Source of the DNA: Chalara sp. BL73
Lineage: Eukaryota > Ascomycota > Leotiomycetes > Helotiales
Reading direction: 5' to 3'
DNA: 64,000 bases
Assembly (NCBI GenBank): GCA_918026815.1
Contig: CAKJVC010000160.1
Coordinates: 1-64,000 of the forward strand
Shown: one piece after another, positions 1-12,171 of the stretch
How the letters are laid out: every line of letters begins with the position of its first letter
How positions within the stretch are numbered: the stretch's first letter is position 1
Made by a program: the position numbers and the translations under genes
The notes under the pieces: model-generated
The model's input: only the letters and a program-made list of their open reading frames with translations
Told to the model about the DNA's origin: nothing
The model's database searches: none

Positions 1-1681
1 AGGAGCTGAGGGGAAGATGGGGAGCTGAGTACGATCAATTTATTGAGATCAACCTCTCTGAACTCGAGCCACACATCAACGGTCCTTTCACGCCCGATCT
101 CTGCACACCAATCTCCAAATTCAGCGACGCCGTCAAGGCCAACAACTGGCCTGAGGAGATGAAGGTTGGTCTCATTGGTTCCTGCACGAACTCCTCATAT
201 GAAGATATGTCACGCGCTGCTTCTATCGCCCAAGATGCCCTAAACCACGGCATTAAGGCGAAGTCTCTGTTCACAATCACTCCCGGTTCCGAGCAAATTC
301 GTGCTACAATCGAGCGCGATGGTCAACTAGCTATTCTTGAGGAATTTGGAGGAATGGTTCTTGCTAACGCTTGCGGACCTTGCATCGGCACGTAGTCCCA
401 TTTCATCTTTTCCTCACTTTTCTTTTCTCAAGGCAACATTTTTCACGGTTAGCATCGAACCTGTCTGAGCTCTTCTTGCATTGTGCCTACTACTGCGCGA
501 TTGCAATTATGTCACAATGTCACTTGCAAGAAAGACTTAAGACCTGCACAACAAGAGCAAGTCTCATGTCAGGATAGCCGCCGCTGCTCTTAGTCTCTTT
601 TGCTTTCTTCATATTCCTGCTGCCTCTGCTAACGATTTTATTTCTAGGCCAATGGGATCGTAAAGATATCAAGAAGGGCGAGGCGAACTCGATCGTATCC
701 TCTTACAACCGTAACTTCACTGGACGTAATGATGCCAACCCTGCTACTCACTCCTTTGTCACCTCACCAGACCTCGTAGTCGCCTTGACAATTGCCGGTT
801 CCCTGCACTTCAACCCCCTCACCGATAAACTAAAGGACAAGGACGGAAATGAGTTCCTTCTCTCGCCCCCAACTGGTGCCGGTCTGCCATCTCGCGGATA
901 TGACCCAGGAGAGGATACCTACCAACGACCTCCGGAGGAGCGTGCTTCTGTCCAGGTTGCCGTTTCTCCCACCAGTGATCGCCTACAGATTCTTCAGCCA
1001 TTCGAGCCATGGGATGGAAAAGATGCGCTCGATCTTCCAATCCTTATCAAGTGCCAAGGAAAGACTACCACCGATCACATCTCAATGGCTGGTCCCTGGC
1101 TCAAATATCGTGGACACTTGGACAACATCTCCAACAACATGCTGATTGGTGCCATCAATGAGGCAAACGGAGAAGCCAACAAGGTCAAGAACTTCACTAC
1201 TGGCGAATGGGATGCTGTACCAGCAACAGCTAGAGATTACAAGAAGAAGGGAATCAAGTGGGTTGTTATTGGTGACTGGAACTATGGTGAGGGAAGCTCT
1301 AGAGAACACGCTGCGCTCGAGCCAAGACATCTTGGTGGCCTGGCTATTATCACGAGAAGTTTCGCCCGTATTCACGAGACGAACTTGAAGAAACAGGTAT
1401 GTGGTATGGCTGGCCTGAAATTTGCATTTCTAACCTTATTCTAGGGCATGCTTCCTTTGACATTCAGTGACCCAGCGGATTATGACAAGATCAAGCCTGA
1501 AGATAAGATTGATTTGCTATGCACAGAGCTTGCAGTTGGCAAGCCAGTGACATTACGGGTACACCCCAAGGACGGCAAGACTTTCGATGTTGAGTTGTCC
1601 CACACATTCAATGCCCCCCAGATTGAGTGGTTCAAGAACGGAAGCGCGCTAAACACTATGGCTAAGGCCAATGCATCGTAG
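1..1681 (+). CDS. Aconitate hydratase, C-terminal part (5' end outside window)
   Basis: Aconitase isomerises citrate to isocitrate in the mitochondrial TCA cycle. Exons read as <1..387, 648..1396 and 1445..1681, about 455 codons of a protein usually near 780 residues. The frame shows the substrate-binding [11 protein letters not shown] segment, the Fe-S ligand motif [12 protein letters not shown] (two of the three cluster cysteines, split by the first intron) and the active-site run [15 protein letters not shown]. The second intron is ordinary GT-AG (1397..1444, phase 0). The first works only with a GC donor at 388 and an AG acceptor ending at 647; the nearby GT at 392 leads to an early stop. 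The first ~20 bases of the window are slightly unlike the family and may lie at an exon edge. The gene appears intact here. Whether it is the main mitochondrial copy or a paralogue cannot be told. Confidence 0.93.
388..647 (+). other. GC-AG intron in the aconitase gene
   Basis: The exon before ends ATC-G and the exon after begins GC-CAA-TGG, restoring the invariant I-G-Q-W of aconitase. The donor reads GCACGT, one base from a consensus-like GTACGT, and the acceptor TTTCTAG is standard. No GT donor nearby keeps the frame. Confidence 0.7.
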
Positions 1682-2333
1682 AGGGTGGTCTGGTTTCGGA
1701 GGGTGTTCGGGTTTTCCTTGCTGTATACTGAATGAATCAATGTTTTATTTGTTTACCGGAATCTCCCTAGAAATTTTGTGTGTGAATGTAAAAACAAAAA
1801 TTAAGCATTGGTGTCAGGACCCCTAAACTTTCTGCTTAACAAGCATGGTTAGTATCCCCTCAACTGTAAGACCACGCATCTCCTAATGTAGTAAATCATG
1901 ACATCACCCCAACTTGCAATCAACTTAGACTATATCTACTTATGGAATGTATGTTGTACTAGTAAACTGATAATTTTTTGTGAGGTTAATTAAAGATAGT
2001 CTCACTATAAAAGCAATAATGATATAATTTAAGTGAATTCTTTATTATTAAGAGGCAAGCAAAGTCTGATTCCCAACCTAGTATGTGATGCTGGCGATGA
2101 ACTTGTCAGCACTTTGCAGATTTGCTCAGTGAGCCAAAAATAGTGATAAATACAATTTATCGATGAGCTGACCCGTAATATAGTCTTGGAAAGTATAAAT
2201 TTGTAGGCATGTTGTTTTAGTCTCTAATTTAAAAAATCTTAACCGCAATAAAAGTGGTAACCCGAGCGTAAAGTACGTTTAGACTCGAGAGCTCATCCTA
2301 TATCAATCAAGCCGCCCAAGGCCAGGGCGTATA
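1682..2333. other. AT-rich intergenic DNA, no gene seen
   Basis: This stretch holds the aconitase 3' flank and AT-rich sequence. A TGTCAGGACCCC motif at 1812 resembles the start of a fungal LTR, but I found no matching end. Confidence 0.4.
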
Positions 2334-2338
2334 AAAAG

Positions 2339-2495
2339 TGTCACGGAGTAAATCAGAGCTGTAGAATGGTCAATCGGGTGTGAGCGAAGTGATATAATAG
2401 TATTGTAGAATACACGCTCGTAGAAGACAGAATAAAGGGAACGCTCAGGCCCCATATGGCTAAGCGAGCCTCGGCTACTAGCATTCCCCGTGGCA
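2339..2495. mobile_element. Solo LTR, 157 bp, with 5-bp target-site duplication
   Basis: The element starts TGTCACGG and ends CCGTGGCA, inverted repeats matching at 7 of 8 positions, with TG...CA ends as in LTR retrotransposons. AAAAG directly before (2334-2338) and directly after (2496-2500) forms a perfect 5-bp target-site duplication. No reverse-transcriptase frame lies nearby, so this is a solo LTR left by recombination between two LTRs. The family is probably Ty3/gypsy-like, judged only from the TGTCACGG end. Confidence 0.8.
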
Positions 2496-2519
2496 AAAAG
2501 AGAAGGCAAAAAAAGGCAA

Positions 2520-2633
2520 AAACATACAACAGTAGGGATTCGCTGGTGGTCACCCACCCAACTACTAGTCTACCGATCTGAGGCTTATGTATGGCAGAGC
2601 GGACGGGATGCCCAGTTCTCCTCGGTCTGCGGT
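2520..2633 (-). rRNA. 5S rRNA-like gene, 5' end diverged
   Basis: Read on the minus strand, the segment contains the conserved 5S core AGTAGTTGGGTGGGTGACC, then CCAGCGAATCCC and a TTGTATG 3' end, followed by a T-run (A5 at 2517-2521 on the plus strand) like a Pol III terminator. Toward the 5' side GGAGAACTGGGCATCCCGTC also fits 5S. The first ~8 expected bases (ACATACGACC in fungal 5S) are not matched: helix I cannot pair with the intact 3' end, so this copy may be a pseudogene. Isolated 5S genes scattered among other genes are normal in filamentous ascomycetes. A solo LTR ends about 25 bp beyond the 3' end. Confidence 0.8.
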
Positions 2634-2639
2634 GCCGCA

Positions 2640-5281
2640 GCCTCTGGTCGCGATTGGCGATCCTGTAACCGAAATCTTGAAGCTGGCCACTACCAATCAC
2701 AGCATCTCCCTTGTCCGAAGTATCGTGGCCTTAGGCCTCAGGGCAGCACGGCTGATAAGTGGATCTATCAACCAGCTAGAAAAGGGTTACATTCAAATAA
2801 TTTATGCCAAATTCTAGCTTGTTAAACTCGAGACAGCAAAATTGATACTTCGTGAATTGAAAAGTGCTGTTCACAGATTTGAGAATTATTTGTTTGCCAA
2901 CAATATGCTACTGCTAAAAAAGTCTTCCGGAAGCGCGCTTAACTATACATTTAGCATTAGCCATTCTCCAATTAATCGTAAACGTTGCGCAAGTGCGTTA
3001 TGGCTATTTAAAAATAAAATGCCGGTATTTCGAAAATCCGAAAACGGAACATCTCAAATCATAAATTCCAGATCCGGATTTTCGGATTGGCGCCCTTATA
3101 TTTGAAAAAAGTAGTTATAAAAGCGTGTTTTCAGGGAAAGCTGCGACCCCCGAAAGCTGCGACCTGATGCATTGAACCAATCATAAGCGAGCACACCCTC
3201 CTTTCCCATTACTGTAATACTGCCGAGGTCTATCGTTGCGCTAGCTCACCCGTCGTTCCCTTGGCTGTGCATTTTGGTTTCCTAGGAAAGTGAAATGCTT
3301 CACACATTCTGAACCCAGGTAGCTGGGGAAGCAGTTGATTTCCAGGTTTCGGACCCATTCCGACGTTAGTTCTTCACGGATACCGCTATCCAATGTTACA
3401 TTATGTCACTGTCATCGCAGAGACAGCGAACCAGAGTTCCTGTAACGGTCATGATAAGCCTTGAAGGGTATATATAGCTATAAAGTTGGGGACGAATATC
3501 TTATGAGGGCCTCACGTACGGCCGACAAGTTTATAGGGCTCTTTTCATCAGATATAGTTTAAATGATAAAGCGAAAGCAGAGTTGCCTCTTTACGCTTTT
3601 TGAGAAAGTGGGATTCTGAAGGAAAGATCTCGCATAGGATCTATAGATGCTGATTGATCTGTCTTTCAGAGACTAACCGCTTTCGGCCAGAGAAATCAAG
3701 GTAGGTCGCCACTTGTGATTCGATTTTATGCCTATATAGACCGGATAACCCTTTATAAGCAAATGTGTACGGGATCTGCGACCCGTCGTATCCCCGTGTT
3801 GATAGTAGACGGACTGTAAGAAGCAAAATCAAGTTGCTCGAGCGCTTATGTTTATGGGTCCTGAACGATACCGCATTTCAAAGATGGTGGGAACATGATG
3901 ATCCTTTACTGGCTCCGGATTCGTGGGCATCCAGCAAGGGCAAGTCTATTAAGTGTTTTGCGGGCAAAAGCTTTACAACAGGCCCGATATTTGTCGAAAG
4001 GTTGCTGTAGTTTAACGAGACTCCCGGAAGTAAATAAATTGTCGAATTGTAAAACTCGGCAATGCTTTGTTTAAAATTGTTGTATGTTAAAAAAGCCGCG
4101 CTAAAGTTCGCCGCCTCTTCGAACATGGCTTTTTTCGTCGCTTGTTCCAACGGCTGTATAGTCGGTCGGCTGTGTTAAGTATAATTATGTTAAAAGTACC
4201 TTTAAATTCTAATTTGTTTTAGTAACGCTTAGTTCTACGCAGATGCAAAAGGTTTCTGCGAATTTTCTAGATCTCGTAGAATACCGCAAAGCAGGTAGAG
4301 AATATCCAATAAGTTCCAGTATTGGTGTTTTGGTGGGCCTATGCTTTATCGGAATTTAAGTACGCCTTGAGAAACCGATCCGTTACTTTTACTTCTGTGC
4401 TAGCCCAGAGAGCTTTTGCCTGAGCTATATATAGAATATAAAAGCTCTCAACAATTCGCATTATATAACTTAGATCTGAGATGCTAAATTAATGTTCCTA
4501 TAATTTACTGTATAAAAATGGTGGCACTAAGACCATTCGAGTCGGCGATCAGAAAACATGGGTGAACTGACGCAACGATAAGATTGACTTATGCATAGGA
4601 ACGGCGGGGTCCGTTGATAATTGGCGCAGGTGCTTGGCTTATGTTGCCCGAAAGAGGCTCCGAAAAGCGAGCCGCTTAATAACGGTGTTACTATTTTCAA
4701 CAACATCGATCCGGAATTCAGATCTAAGATATGTTATGCTCTCTACGAGATGCTTTGTTCCTTCTTCAGCATCGACCACTTCACCCTGCAATACCTTCCG
4801 GATGTACGCCATCATTGGAAATTCGATTGTTGGTGATACGGGTCATGCTGTTTTTTTGAGCATGATGGGATTCGAATGTACCCCGCGAATGATAGCCTGA
4901 TTCACCTGTGGGATACATCTCAGTTGGGAAGTCTGTTGGACTTCGCCCCCACACCGCAACGTCTGCTCCTGTCTGACATCAAACCTGGTCTGATCGGGGC
5001 CGATGTAGGGGTATTTGCACGCTCCTTGTGCCTCTTAAATCGCCATCACCATGCTAGTCTACTGCTGGCGCAAAGCCTTCCCCTAGATCTGCCTAGCATA
5101 TTCCTTCCGTGACGAATATATTGCAATAATTCTACAAAGGCATTTTTCGCGTACGTTAGCAAACCCTTGGATACGTTTTCTGACCACAGGCTCCATCATA
5201 GTTAACCCCACGTCCGGTATTAGTGGCATCGTAGTCCATTTTCGAGTCGCATCACCCCAACACACCGCACAGCTAGTGGCC
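2640..5281. other. Gene-poor intergenic DNA
   Basis: Only short, low-quality frames occur here. An inverted repeat of 10 bp (CGAAAATCCG at 3031 and its complement at 3075) and a short direct repeat AAAGCTGCGACC (around 3140-3168) are visible. A 90-codon minus-strand frame at 3878-4150 is not recognised and has no supporting splice or promoter evidence. Confidence 0.35.
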
Positions 5282-7659
5282 ATGACATCCGACCTTCCGC
5301 ACCTTCCACCAAGGCTCCTCTGCTGCTCTGAAGGGGCTTTCGAGGTCGTCAACACGCGCGACCTTGAACCGGATGTGGAGTTTGACATAATCTCGTACAC
5401 GTGGGGCGAGTTAGTGCCGTCTTATAATTGTGGAATACCAGGCGTGAGCTGGAACTTGAGAATACCTCCACGGAAAATCGAAGATATCATGAGGCTGATG
5501 ATCCATGACAACATCCATTATCTATGGGTCGACTGTGTCTGTCTCCATCAAGAGGATGAGCGGGAGAAAGCTGTGGAGCTTCTGAACATGTACAACTACT
5601 ACAAGGACGCACGAAAGTGCTACATCTTGATGGACATGGACAAACTGTGGCTTCCGCAGGACATTGTGAAGAACCTGAAGTTCATCGACCATGTCCTATC
5701 TCACATGGAAGGAACGGCAGTGACCTCGGAGTCCAGGCTTACCACCAGGATAGTACAGGGCCTGTCGGAGTGGGCGACCCGGGAATGGGCTTTTCCTGTG
5801 AATTCGTCTATAGCGAGAGCAGCCGCAATCGACATGGGAGTGCTCAACTGCTACTCGACATGCGTCGGCCAGGTGAAGTCAATCTTTAGAAATACGTATT
5901 TCACGCGAGTTTGGGTAAGGTGAGCTTAAGTTTTGGCAAACTTCAAGTATCGGCACCGAAAACCCACTAACGAAGAGTTGGCAGTTCCATATTACTTCAC
6001 ACAGAACGACAGATATAAATCTTGCTTTAGACATTCCAGGAGATGCTCCTTGGGAAGAATATTACCATGTTTGGCATCAACAACGAGGGCATATCTTGCA
6101 TAGGACAGCTCCAAAACTGGATGGACCTAGCGACGGACTGCAAAGATAAGGCCTACAAACTACGCGAGTGGATAGAAAAGTCCAGAAAGGAAACACCTAC
6201 ATCGGTCCAAGCAATTCTGAGGATCGTGAACGATGATTATTTTGCTTTGAGTTTTCTTCAGATTCAAGTCAGAGGGATTGACTGTGCGAGGAACGACATC
6301 TTGGTCGGTGGCCCCTCCTGGTGGCATGAAAATCACAAGGGAGTAAGCAATGTTTTCTCAGCCATCTGCATCACTGCACGAAAGAGCAAAGAGAGGGGTG
6401 ACCTCTTCCGGGGACTCTTGGGTATCTTCAGTGGCCTATTTACACCCACAGAGGCAGCCACTGAGTTAATGGGAGACAATATGGAAAGGATTTCGTTCGC
6501 ATTTTTTAAAAAATTATCAACGGTAACAAAGTTAGCATGGACCAAACTCGCAACAAGCAGCAGTGACAGGGGGGAATGGGATTGGATACCGATGGTTGCG
6601 AATCACGGCCGAACTTTAATGACGACAGACTGCTTTTCTGGAGTAGTGAAGCTTGGGAAATTGGCCAAAAACGGCCAGGCAACGGCCAGAGCGGTTACTG
6701 GTATTACAGGATTTCCCCAACAATACATGACAATCCAGCTCCGCCGAGTTGATGCGAACAGATTCGGGTTCATTTTCCACGGCTGTAATTGCGGGAAGGA
6801 AACGGAGCGTGGCTTCTATCGCACAACAGAGCAAATTCCACCAAAAACCGAGCTACCGAAGCGAGTAGTCGGAGACGAGACAGGCCGGGTACTGGTGCAA
6901 TGCGCGACAATATTGGGAAGCATCATGGATCCTGCTAATGATGTTGTCGCGTACCGCAGAAGTCTGCTCTCAAAGCTTCGGCCAGAATGGAGAGTCAGCG
7001 ACCCCAGTGCGAAGACCATGGACTGGGTTGACAGATGCGTAAGTGGCACCGATTGGGAAACCCCAGACCCTCGTTTCTTTAAGGTTCATAACAGATCTGT
7101 GAACTACGAGATGGGAGCGATAACCGGCTGTGAATCCCGGCTTCATAACGAAAGTACAGCAAACATCACGTGCACAGTCAACATTAATTGTGGTTGCAAA
7201 ATAGTTGGTCCGTTTTCCTTGATCTTTAACGCAATCACCGCAGTAGCGGGAAGCTCGCTCGGAGGTACCTCCGCGACCCTAGAAGAGACTACCGGCAGGA
7301 TCGTACTCTGCGATGGATTGGGTTTGGTGCAGGTTGGAGATGTTGACAGACTCTTCAGCCTAGTCGCTTTCCTTGGTGACGTTAATTCTCACTTAACCCA
7401 TGCTAAAGAGTGCAGGAGGGCAAAACTCAACGAGTCGGTAAATCACAACCATCCATGGCCCCAGAGCAGAGCCCTCCTAAGGCAAGGCGCCAACGAGTTC
7501 AGCGGCCTAATGCGCGATTACGGCTGTGTGGATACCAAAGGCTCTGGGCAGTTGCTGATATTTAAAAAGAACTTTGATCGTCAGTACAAGATTGTTGGAG
7601 CTTGCGTTGACGGACACATGACAAACATGGGGAAAGAACGAGACGTTGCTATACACTGA
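5282..7659 (+). CDS. HET-domain protein (heterokaryon incompatibility type)
   Basis: Exons 5282..5914 and 6031..7659 give 753 residues. ATG 5282 is the first in frame after an upstream GTG. The HET domain shows its three blocks: DIISYTWGE (~35-43), HYLWVDCVCLHQ (~79-90) and, across the intron, FTRVWTFQEMLLG (~208-220). HET domains act in non-self recognition and can trigger programmed cell death after hyphal fusion. The C-terminal ~500 residues have no motif I recognise; they are typical of HET proteins with variable tails. The intron is GT-AG and phase 0, and only this join restores the third block. It lies alone on the plus strand at the left edge of the NLR-rich stretch. Confidence 0.85.
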
Positions 7660-9442
7660 GCTATTCATGGCATGTTGTTAGTCGTAGCCTTTGATTCCTT
7701 TTAGAAAAACTATCAAGAGTTTGAATGAGCAGTGATTCTACTCATCGTCCAGACTGCTGGCGTCTCATTTAAGCTCAGACTGGAATCCAACGCCATTGCA
7801 AATTAACTGACGCCGACGTTGATTATAGCCTCAAGAATCTGGTGCACTGTGTGATTTATTCCAATACCCGTAATTCTACCCAAACCACAGCACTCTCAGT
7901 GCTAATGACAGCGATTTCACTCCCAGGCGATTTCTACTTATCAAAACGCACCTGGCCTTTTGAGTCTGTGACTATCACACTTTTTGGAATCTCTCATTGT
8001 TTAGGCAGCCCATAATCCCTTCCTACCTAACATAGTCTACGTGGTAGCGGGCCTCGATCCTTGTCACCCAGGTCTTTGGCCTGGGAGGCCAGCCAGAAAT
8101 GAAATGCATGGCTGGACAAGGTTATATGAGTGTTGGCCGAGCACCGTTGATGTCGATATTTGTGATACAGCCAAGCCAATCGGCCAGATTCAGCTCTTGG
8201 CGTCCGAACCTTTATTTGACTCTATGAGCTCTGCAATCAAATATTTATGCCCTATTCTAGAATCTATTCTGTGATAAGATCACCTATAATCTTTCCGTTT
8301 GACAATATTCATCACTCGGCACGAGAGCAGAGTCATAAGTCTAAAGTGCTATATGGTGATGGAAATTTACGGGGCGTGTAGACTCCTGATGCGGCTCAGC
8401 CTTCTGGAACGCTAAATAAAATTGAGGTTGCGCAACTCTTCTGTTTCGAAACTTGCTGCTACATTTCCTACGTTGCCTTTTGAAGCCCGTCATCACTGGC
8501 AGGCGCACCGCCCTACACTCTACGACCAGACTAAGCACAGAGCCTCTGGTATCTTGAAGAATTAAGGGATAATGGCGGAGAGAGCACTTGACCTAGCTAA
8601 GAAAGAGAAATCTAGAGTACTAGAGGTGTTCGATTCACACTTGGTGTCCTTAAGGTAATCATAATGGACAATAAGATCAGATACACATTATTTAGAAGGA
8701 AATATCTATGCTAAGTTTGCAGGCATTCCGCTAGTTCAAACTCCGAAGTGACTGTGTGAGTGGCATTTATATACTCACTTTCCAAGCAATGAGGACACAG
8801 ATTCCGGCAAACTTGGAGTTTAGAGCCCTGAAGCGACTTGGCCAGAACCATCGATATTACAATTTCCAGATACATGACGACTTTCGACTTCGGAAGCTGG
8901 GCCTCTACTTTCCATGATTATGGTTGCTCCGGTTCGGTCGACAGATGATCTCGCGGCGAAGTGTCCACGGACATCAGGATACCAAGCACAGTCAGGCTAA
9001 GGGGCATGGCGTCGAAGAACGTGAACGCAAAGTGATCATCTAGATTCTATCCCACGGCCGGACTAGATTATATATTTTTCTAGGCTCCAATCGTGTCAAA
9101 CATTTCGATTTCCTAGGCGGCCGAGATGCACACCTGTTTGCGGGTTATTTTAGGTGCGACCCGTATGCATGAAAATGGACCGACTTGCTGATCAGCGATT
9201 CGCTTTAACGCATGAAATTTATCCGTCTCACGAATTTTCTTTAATGATGATGTACATCCGGAAGGCGTTGCTGGGGTGAAGTGGTCAATGCTGTAAACCT
9301 AGATACATTGAGCGTTTGCGTCTTTATCTCAAGCTTCAATTCTCGCTGAAGTAGTAATATATAGATATTCGTCTTGTGGTGGCTTTTTGGTCACAGAAGT
9401 GTCTTTATATTCCTTTTTGAGTTCACCTGTGAAATAAGAACA
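7660..9442. other. Intergenic DNA, no gene seen
   Basis: Nothing recognisable on either strand; all frames are short and lack family resemblance. Confidence 0.4.
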
Positions 9443-9892
9443 ATGGCCGAGCCTCTCAGCCTTACTGCTAGCGCTATCGGGGTAGCAACTCTTGGGTTGC
9501 AGTCAACCAAAATCGTGAGTATAGAAGCTTTCCTTTGTCATTATAGCTAACAAATAGAGAAGGTTTACGGTACAATATCAGGGCTATCTACGGCCACAAA
9601 AGTGTAAGCTAGAACCTAACAATCTCTAGAGTCGTTGAGCCATGTCCTGACCCAGATACGCGAACTTGCCCATGAACAACATCGACTACAAGAATCTCCC
9701 ATAGCGCGTACCAACACTGCATCTCACATAAATCGAGGTTGTTCAACGATGTTGAGAGTGCTGTTCGGATGTGCGTCACCGATCTAGATCCTCTTGCAAA
9801 GAAGCTCGGTCGTGGAAAGGCACAGAAGAAAGAAAACGATGGCCCCAAGAAGGTGGCAGGTGGCAGGTGCCTTGTCAGTGCACATCAGGAGT
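9443..9892 (+). pseudogene. Relic of a Fungal_N-type N-terminal domain (NLR/ankyrin-protein start)
   Basis: ATG 9443 opens with MAEPLSLTASAIGVATLG, the typical beginning of the Fungal_N / NACHT_N-type helical domain that precedes NACHT or ankyrin modules in fungal proteins. A GT-AG intron seems to follow (donor after CCAAAATC, acceptor CAAATAG). Later pieces in shifting frames read VTDLDPLAKKLGRGKAQKK and DGPKKV, which also fit the domain, but frame changes and stops interrupt them and no NACHT or repeat region follows. I read it as a decayed gene start. Its place between intact HET and NLR genes fits gene turnover in this locus. Confidence 0.6.
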
Positions 9893-11450
9893 AGTGACTT
9901 TAGAGAAATAGAGGGATTGATCCGTACTCGGCTTTTAAGAGCTAGCTGGAATTTATTAAACTTACTAGCTGTCTCCCAATACTTTCCCTATATGCGTTGC
10001 GATTATTATGCGCAGATTGGGGCTGAGTTACATTGGCACTGCTATTCCTTTACTACAACTAGAATGTGGGTTGGCTAGTCTCCCTTTTATTTCAACATGG
10101 CCCGGAAATTTATATTTGCTATGAAAAACCAAAGTTTACAAACTCGGGCTGCTGTTGTGCCCTGTGGGCCTATCGAAGCTTCTTTCCGTACTAATCTAAT
10201 ATCAATGTTTTTATATAGCAATACTACGAATGATAGCCGATCAAATTAAGAAATTTTCTATGAAATTCAGTGTATGCGTTCATATGCACTAAAACTTATT
10301 TAAGGAATCAATATTTTCAACCCGGGATTTTAATATCAAGAAAAGATTACTTTAACTATACTTGGAACTGTAGTCACTTGAAATTGGGGAGATAGTTTAT
10401 ACTAGTAAGATGATATTTTCAAGAAATGATCCAGTCTGCGATGATGTGATGCCGTGGTAATCCAAGCCAGGGAGTTAGCCCCGTTCTCCTCAGTCTATGG
10501 TCGTATGTGACAGTAAAATGGCCTAGGAACATAGATTTGTGGCATGTTCAGGTGATGTCTTGGCCCATCTTTATTGCAAGCCTACTTCGCATACTCCTAG
10601 CTCTCCCATGTTCGAGCCATTGATCGGCACAAACCAAAGCTGGATCGCTATTATATAACGAAATTTTTTATTAAGCGGGTTTTCCTGCATTGCAGAAGCT
10701 GAGATCTCAACACGTTCTAAAATACATTATAATTATGACGAGCGTACAATCTTCCATGCTTAGTGGATCCATCCCCCGTTCATGGGATTGGCAATGGGAC
10801 AGAATGCGTGGCCGTATAATTAATTTTGCTTTGGCAATATTGGAAGAAATGAGGCCGCTGTTCCCAGCCTGAGGAATGCAACTCTATCTGCCAGCAACCT
10901 CCTGCCCTTCATTGAATACAGATCTATAGTTAGCTCGTCAGCATGGAACCTCAGTATTAAACACGCTTGCACAACAGGGCCTCGGCGGGCGGTAAGTATG
11001 TTTACCCAATTTCTCATCCTTATATCGCGCTCCGGTCTGGAATCTGATGACATCGGGGGTCATTTCTTAGAGGGCTCCCGTGATCTAGGAAGATCGGGGA
11101 GTCGGTTATTACTTTATTAGGACAAATTTTTGAGCTGAGACAATCTTCATGAACAACATGATATTTGTGATGCTTATACACCTTATTTTCTCGGTACAAG
11201 CACTGCTCATGAAACAATCTTATCAAAGTGGTATAAGAGAGTGTTGTTTCACGTGACCATTTGCAAGAATTATAACACACTTTTTAGTAGTCCCTTGCAG
11301 TGGTGAGTTACTCCCCCACGCTGTACAATACGCAGTATTGACTCGTTCTTTACGTACGATCAGCTTATATATATATATAGGGGGTTTTGCTCCAAGTAGC
11401 TGGTCAGGGGCATTCTACTCCAGATCCGGCTCTTCCCTACCAAAGACTCG
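9893..11450. other. AT-rich intergenic DNA with a 5S-derived fragment
   Basis: No gene is seen. The only recognisable item is the 30-nt 5S-like fragment at 10479-10508. Confidence 0.4.
10479..10508 (-). repeat. 5S rRNA 5'-end fragment
   Basis: On the minus strand it reads ACATACGACCATAGACTGAG then GAGAACGGGG, the first ~30 nt of fungal 5S rRNA. Homology stops abruptly after that. It is too short to be a gene and may be a SINE head or an insertion scar. Confidence 0.55.
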
Positions 11451-11451
11451 T

Positions 11452-11660
11452 CACGTCCCTGTGACGAGGCTAATGCGGCTGCTTCCCCCTCCAGCAAAGA
11501 CTACAAATCATTTCTGTAGACGTAGGCTGAGGCTCAAGTGTTTGCGTTTGAGAAGAGCTGGGGCTGGTTCTACTGCACGTGGAAGACGAAGAATGCGCGG
11601 CTATGGAGCTATCATGCGGATTTGGCGTGTGGTTCATGCTGTTGGTGGCGTATGAGAGGA
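11452..11660 (+). pseudogene. Relic of a GH5 exo-1,3-beta-glucanase 3' end
   Basis: One frame reads CDEANAAASPSSKDYKSFL, then stop-T-stop (11517 and 11523), then AEAQVFAFEKSWGWFYCTWK and WSYHADLACG. This is the C-terminal signature of secreted GH5 exo-beta-1,3-glucanases, where the run is normally WGWFYWTWK. Two in-frame stops, a W-to-C change in the core and absence of the upstream catalytic domain show that it is a decayed fragment. One stop (CAG to TAG) would fit C-to-T change such as RIP; the other would not. No secretion signal remains. Confidence 0.6.
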
Positions 11661-12171
11661 GTTAGGATTGATTTATGGCTGTCCCGAATTTTGAGAGTTT
11701 GCTGGAGACTTATTGAGGTTGAGGAGAAGGTAATAGGAGAATTATAGGCCTGAGAGAAGAGACGGCGCTAATATCTGAAGCGCTTATTTAGTGTGTAAAT
11801 AAATCTTCCCTTTGGCTGCGGCATTGGTAAATATATGCTTGAAAGCGAGAAGTATTTATTTAATTGTGTAGTTAATTTATAAAGTTTTTTCTCTCTCAAG
11901 GCTTTTGGTGTCTTTAAGTGTTGCAATCATTGTCATCATCCTTGTAGCTGCCGTCATATTAATTTTTTGACAACAACAATCATTCAATCATAATCATAGC
12001 GACTTGATTATGAACTTTTAGTATTGGCATTACGGGAATAATGGCCTATTCCAGCCTCGGTGAATATTTGTTAACAAGAAAACACATATCGCTGTACGCT
12101 CTATATTAGAATCTTATCAGCCCTTGCTTTCAAATCACCACTAGCTCTCTTGGGAATTCAGAAAACACGAC
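11661..12171. other. AT-rich intergenic DNA, no gene seen
   Basis: 3' flank of the kinase-like gene; nothing recognisable. A strong donor-like GTAAGT right at the kinase stop codon could start a last intron, but no clear terminal exon is seen. Confidence 0.35.

Noticed and set aside
1811..1905. TGTCAGGACCCC...ATGACA as a small LTR
   Set aside because: Only ~95 bp between the ends and no target duplication; too weak to call.
2303..2825. Several overlapping 80-115-codon frames around 2.3-2.8 kb
   Set aside because: They run through the solo LTR and the 5S-like sequence and are not coding.
3878..4150. 90-codon minus-strand frame with plausible composition
   Set aside because: No recognised motif, no second exon, and AT-rich intergenic setting; kept only as a remark.
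8580..8660. tRNA-like GTGTTCGATTCACAC stem-loop
   Set aside because: It resembles a T-arm, but no matching acceptor stem or anticodon arm is found upstream.
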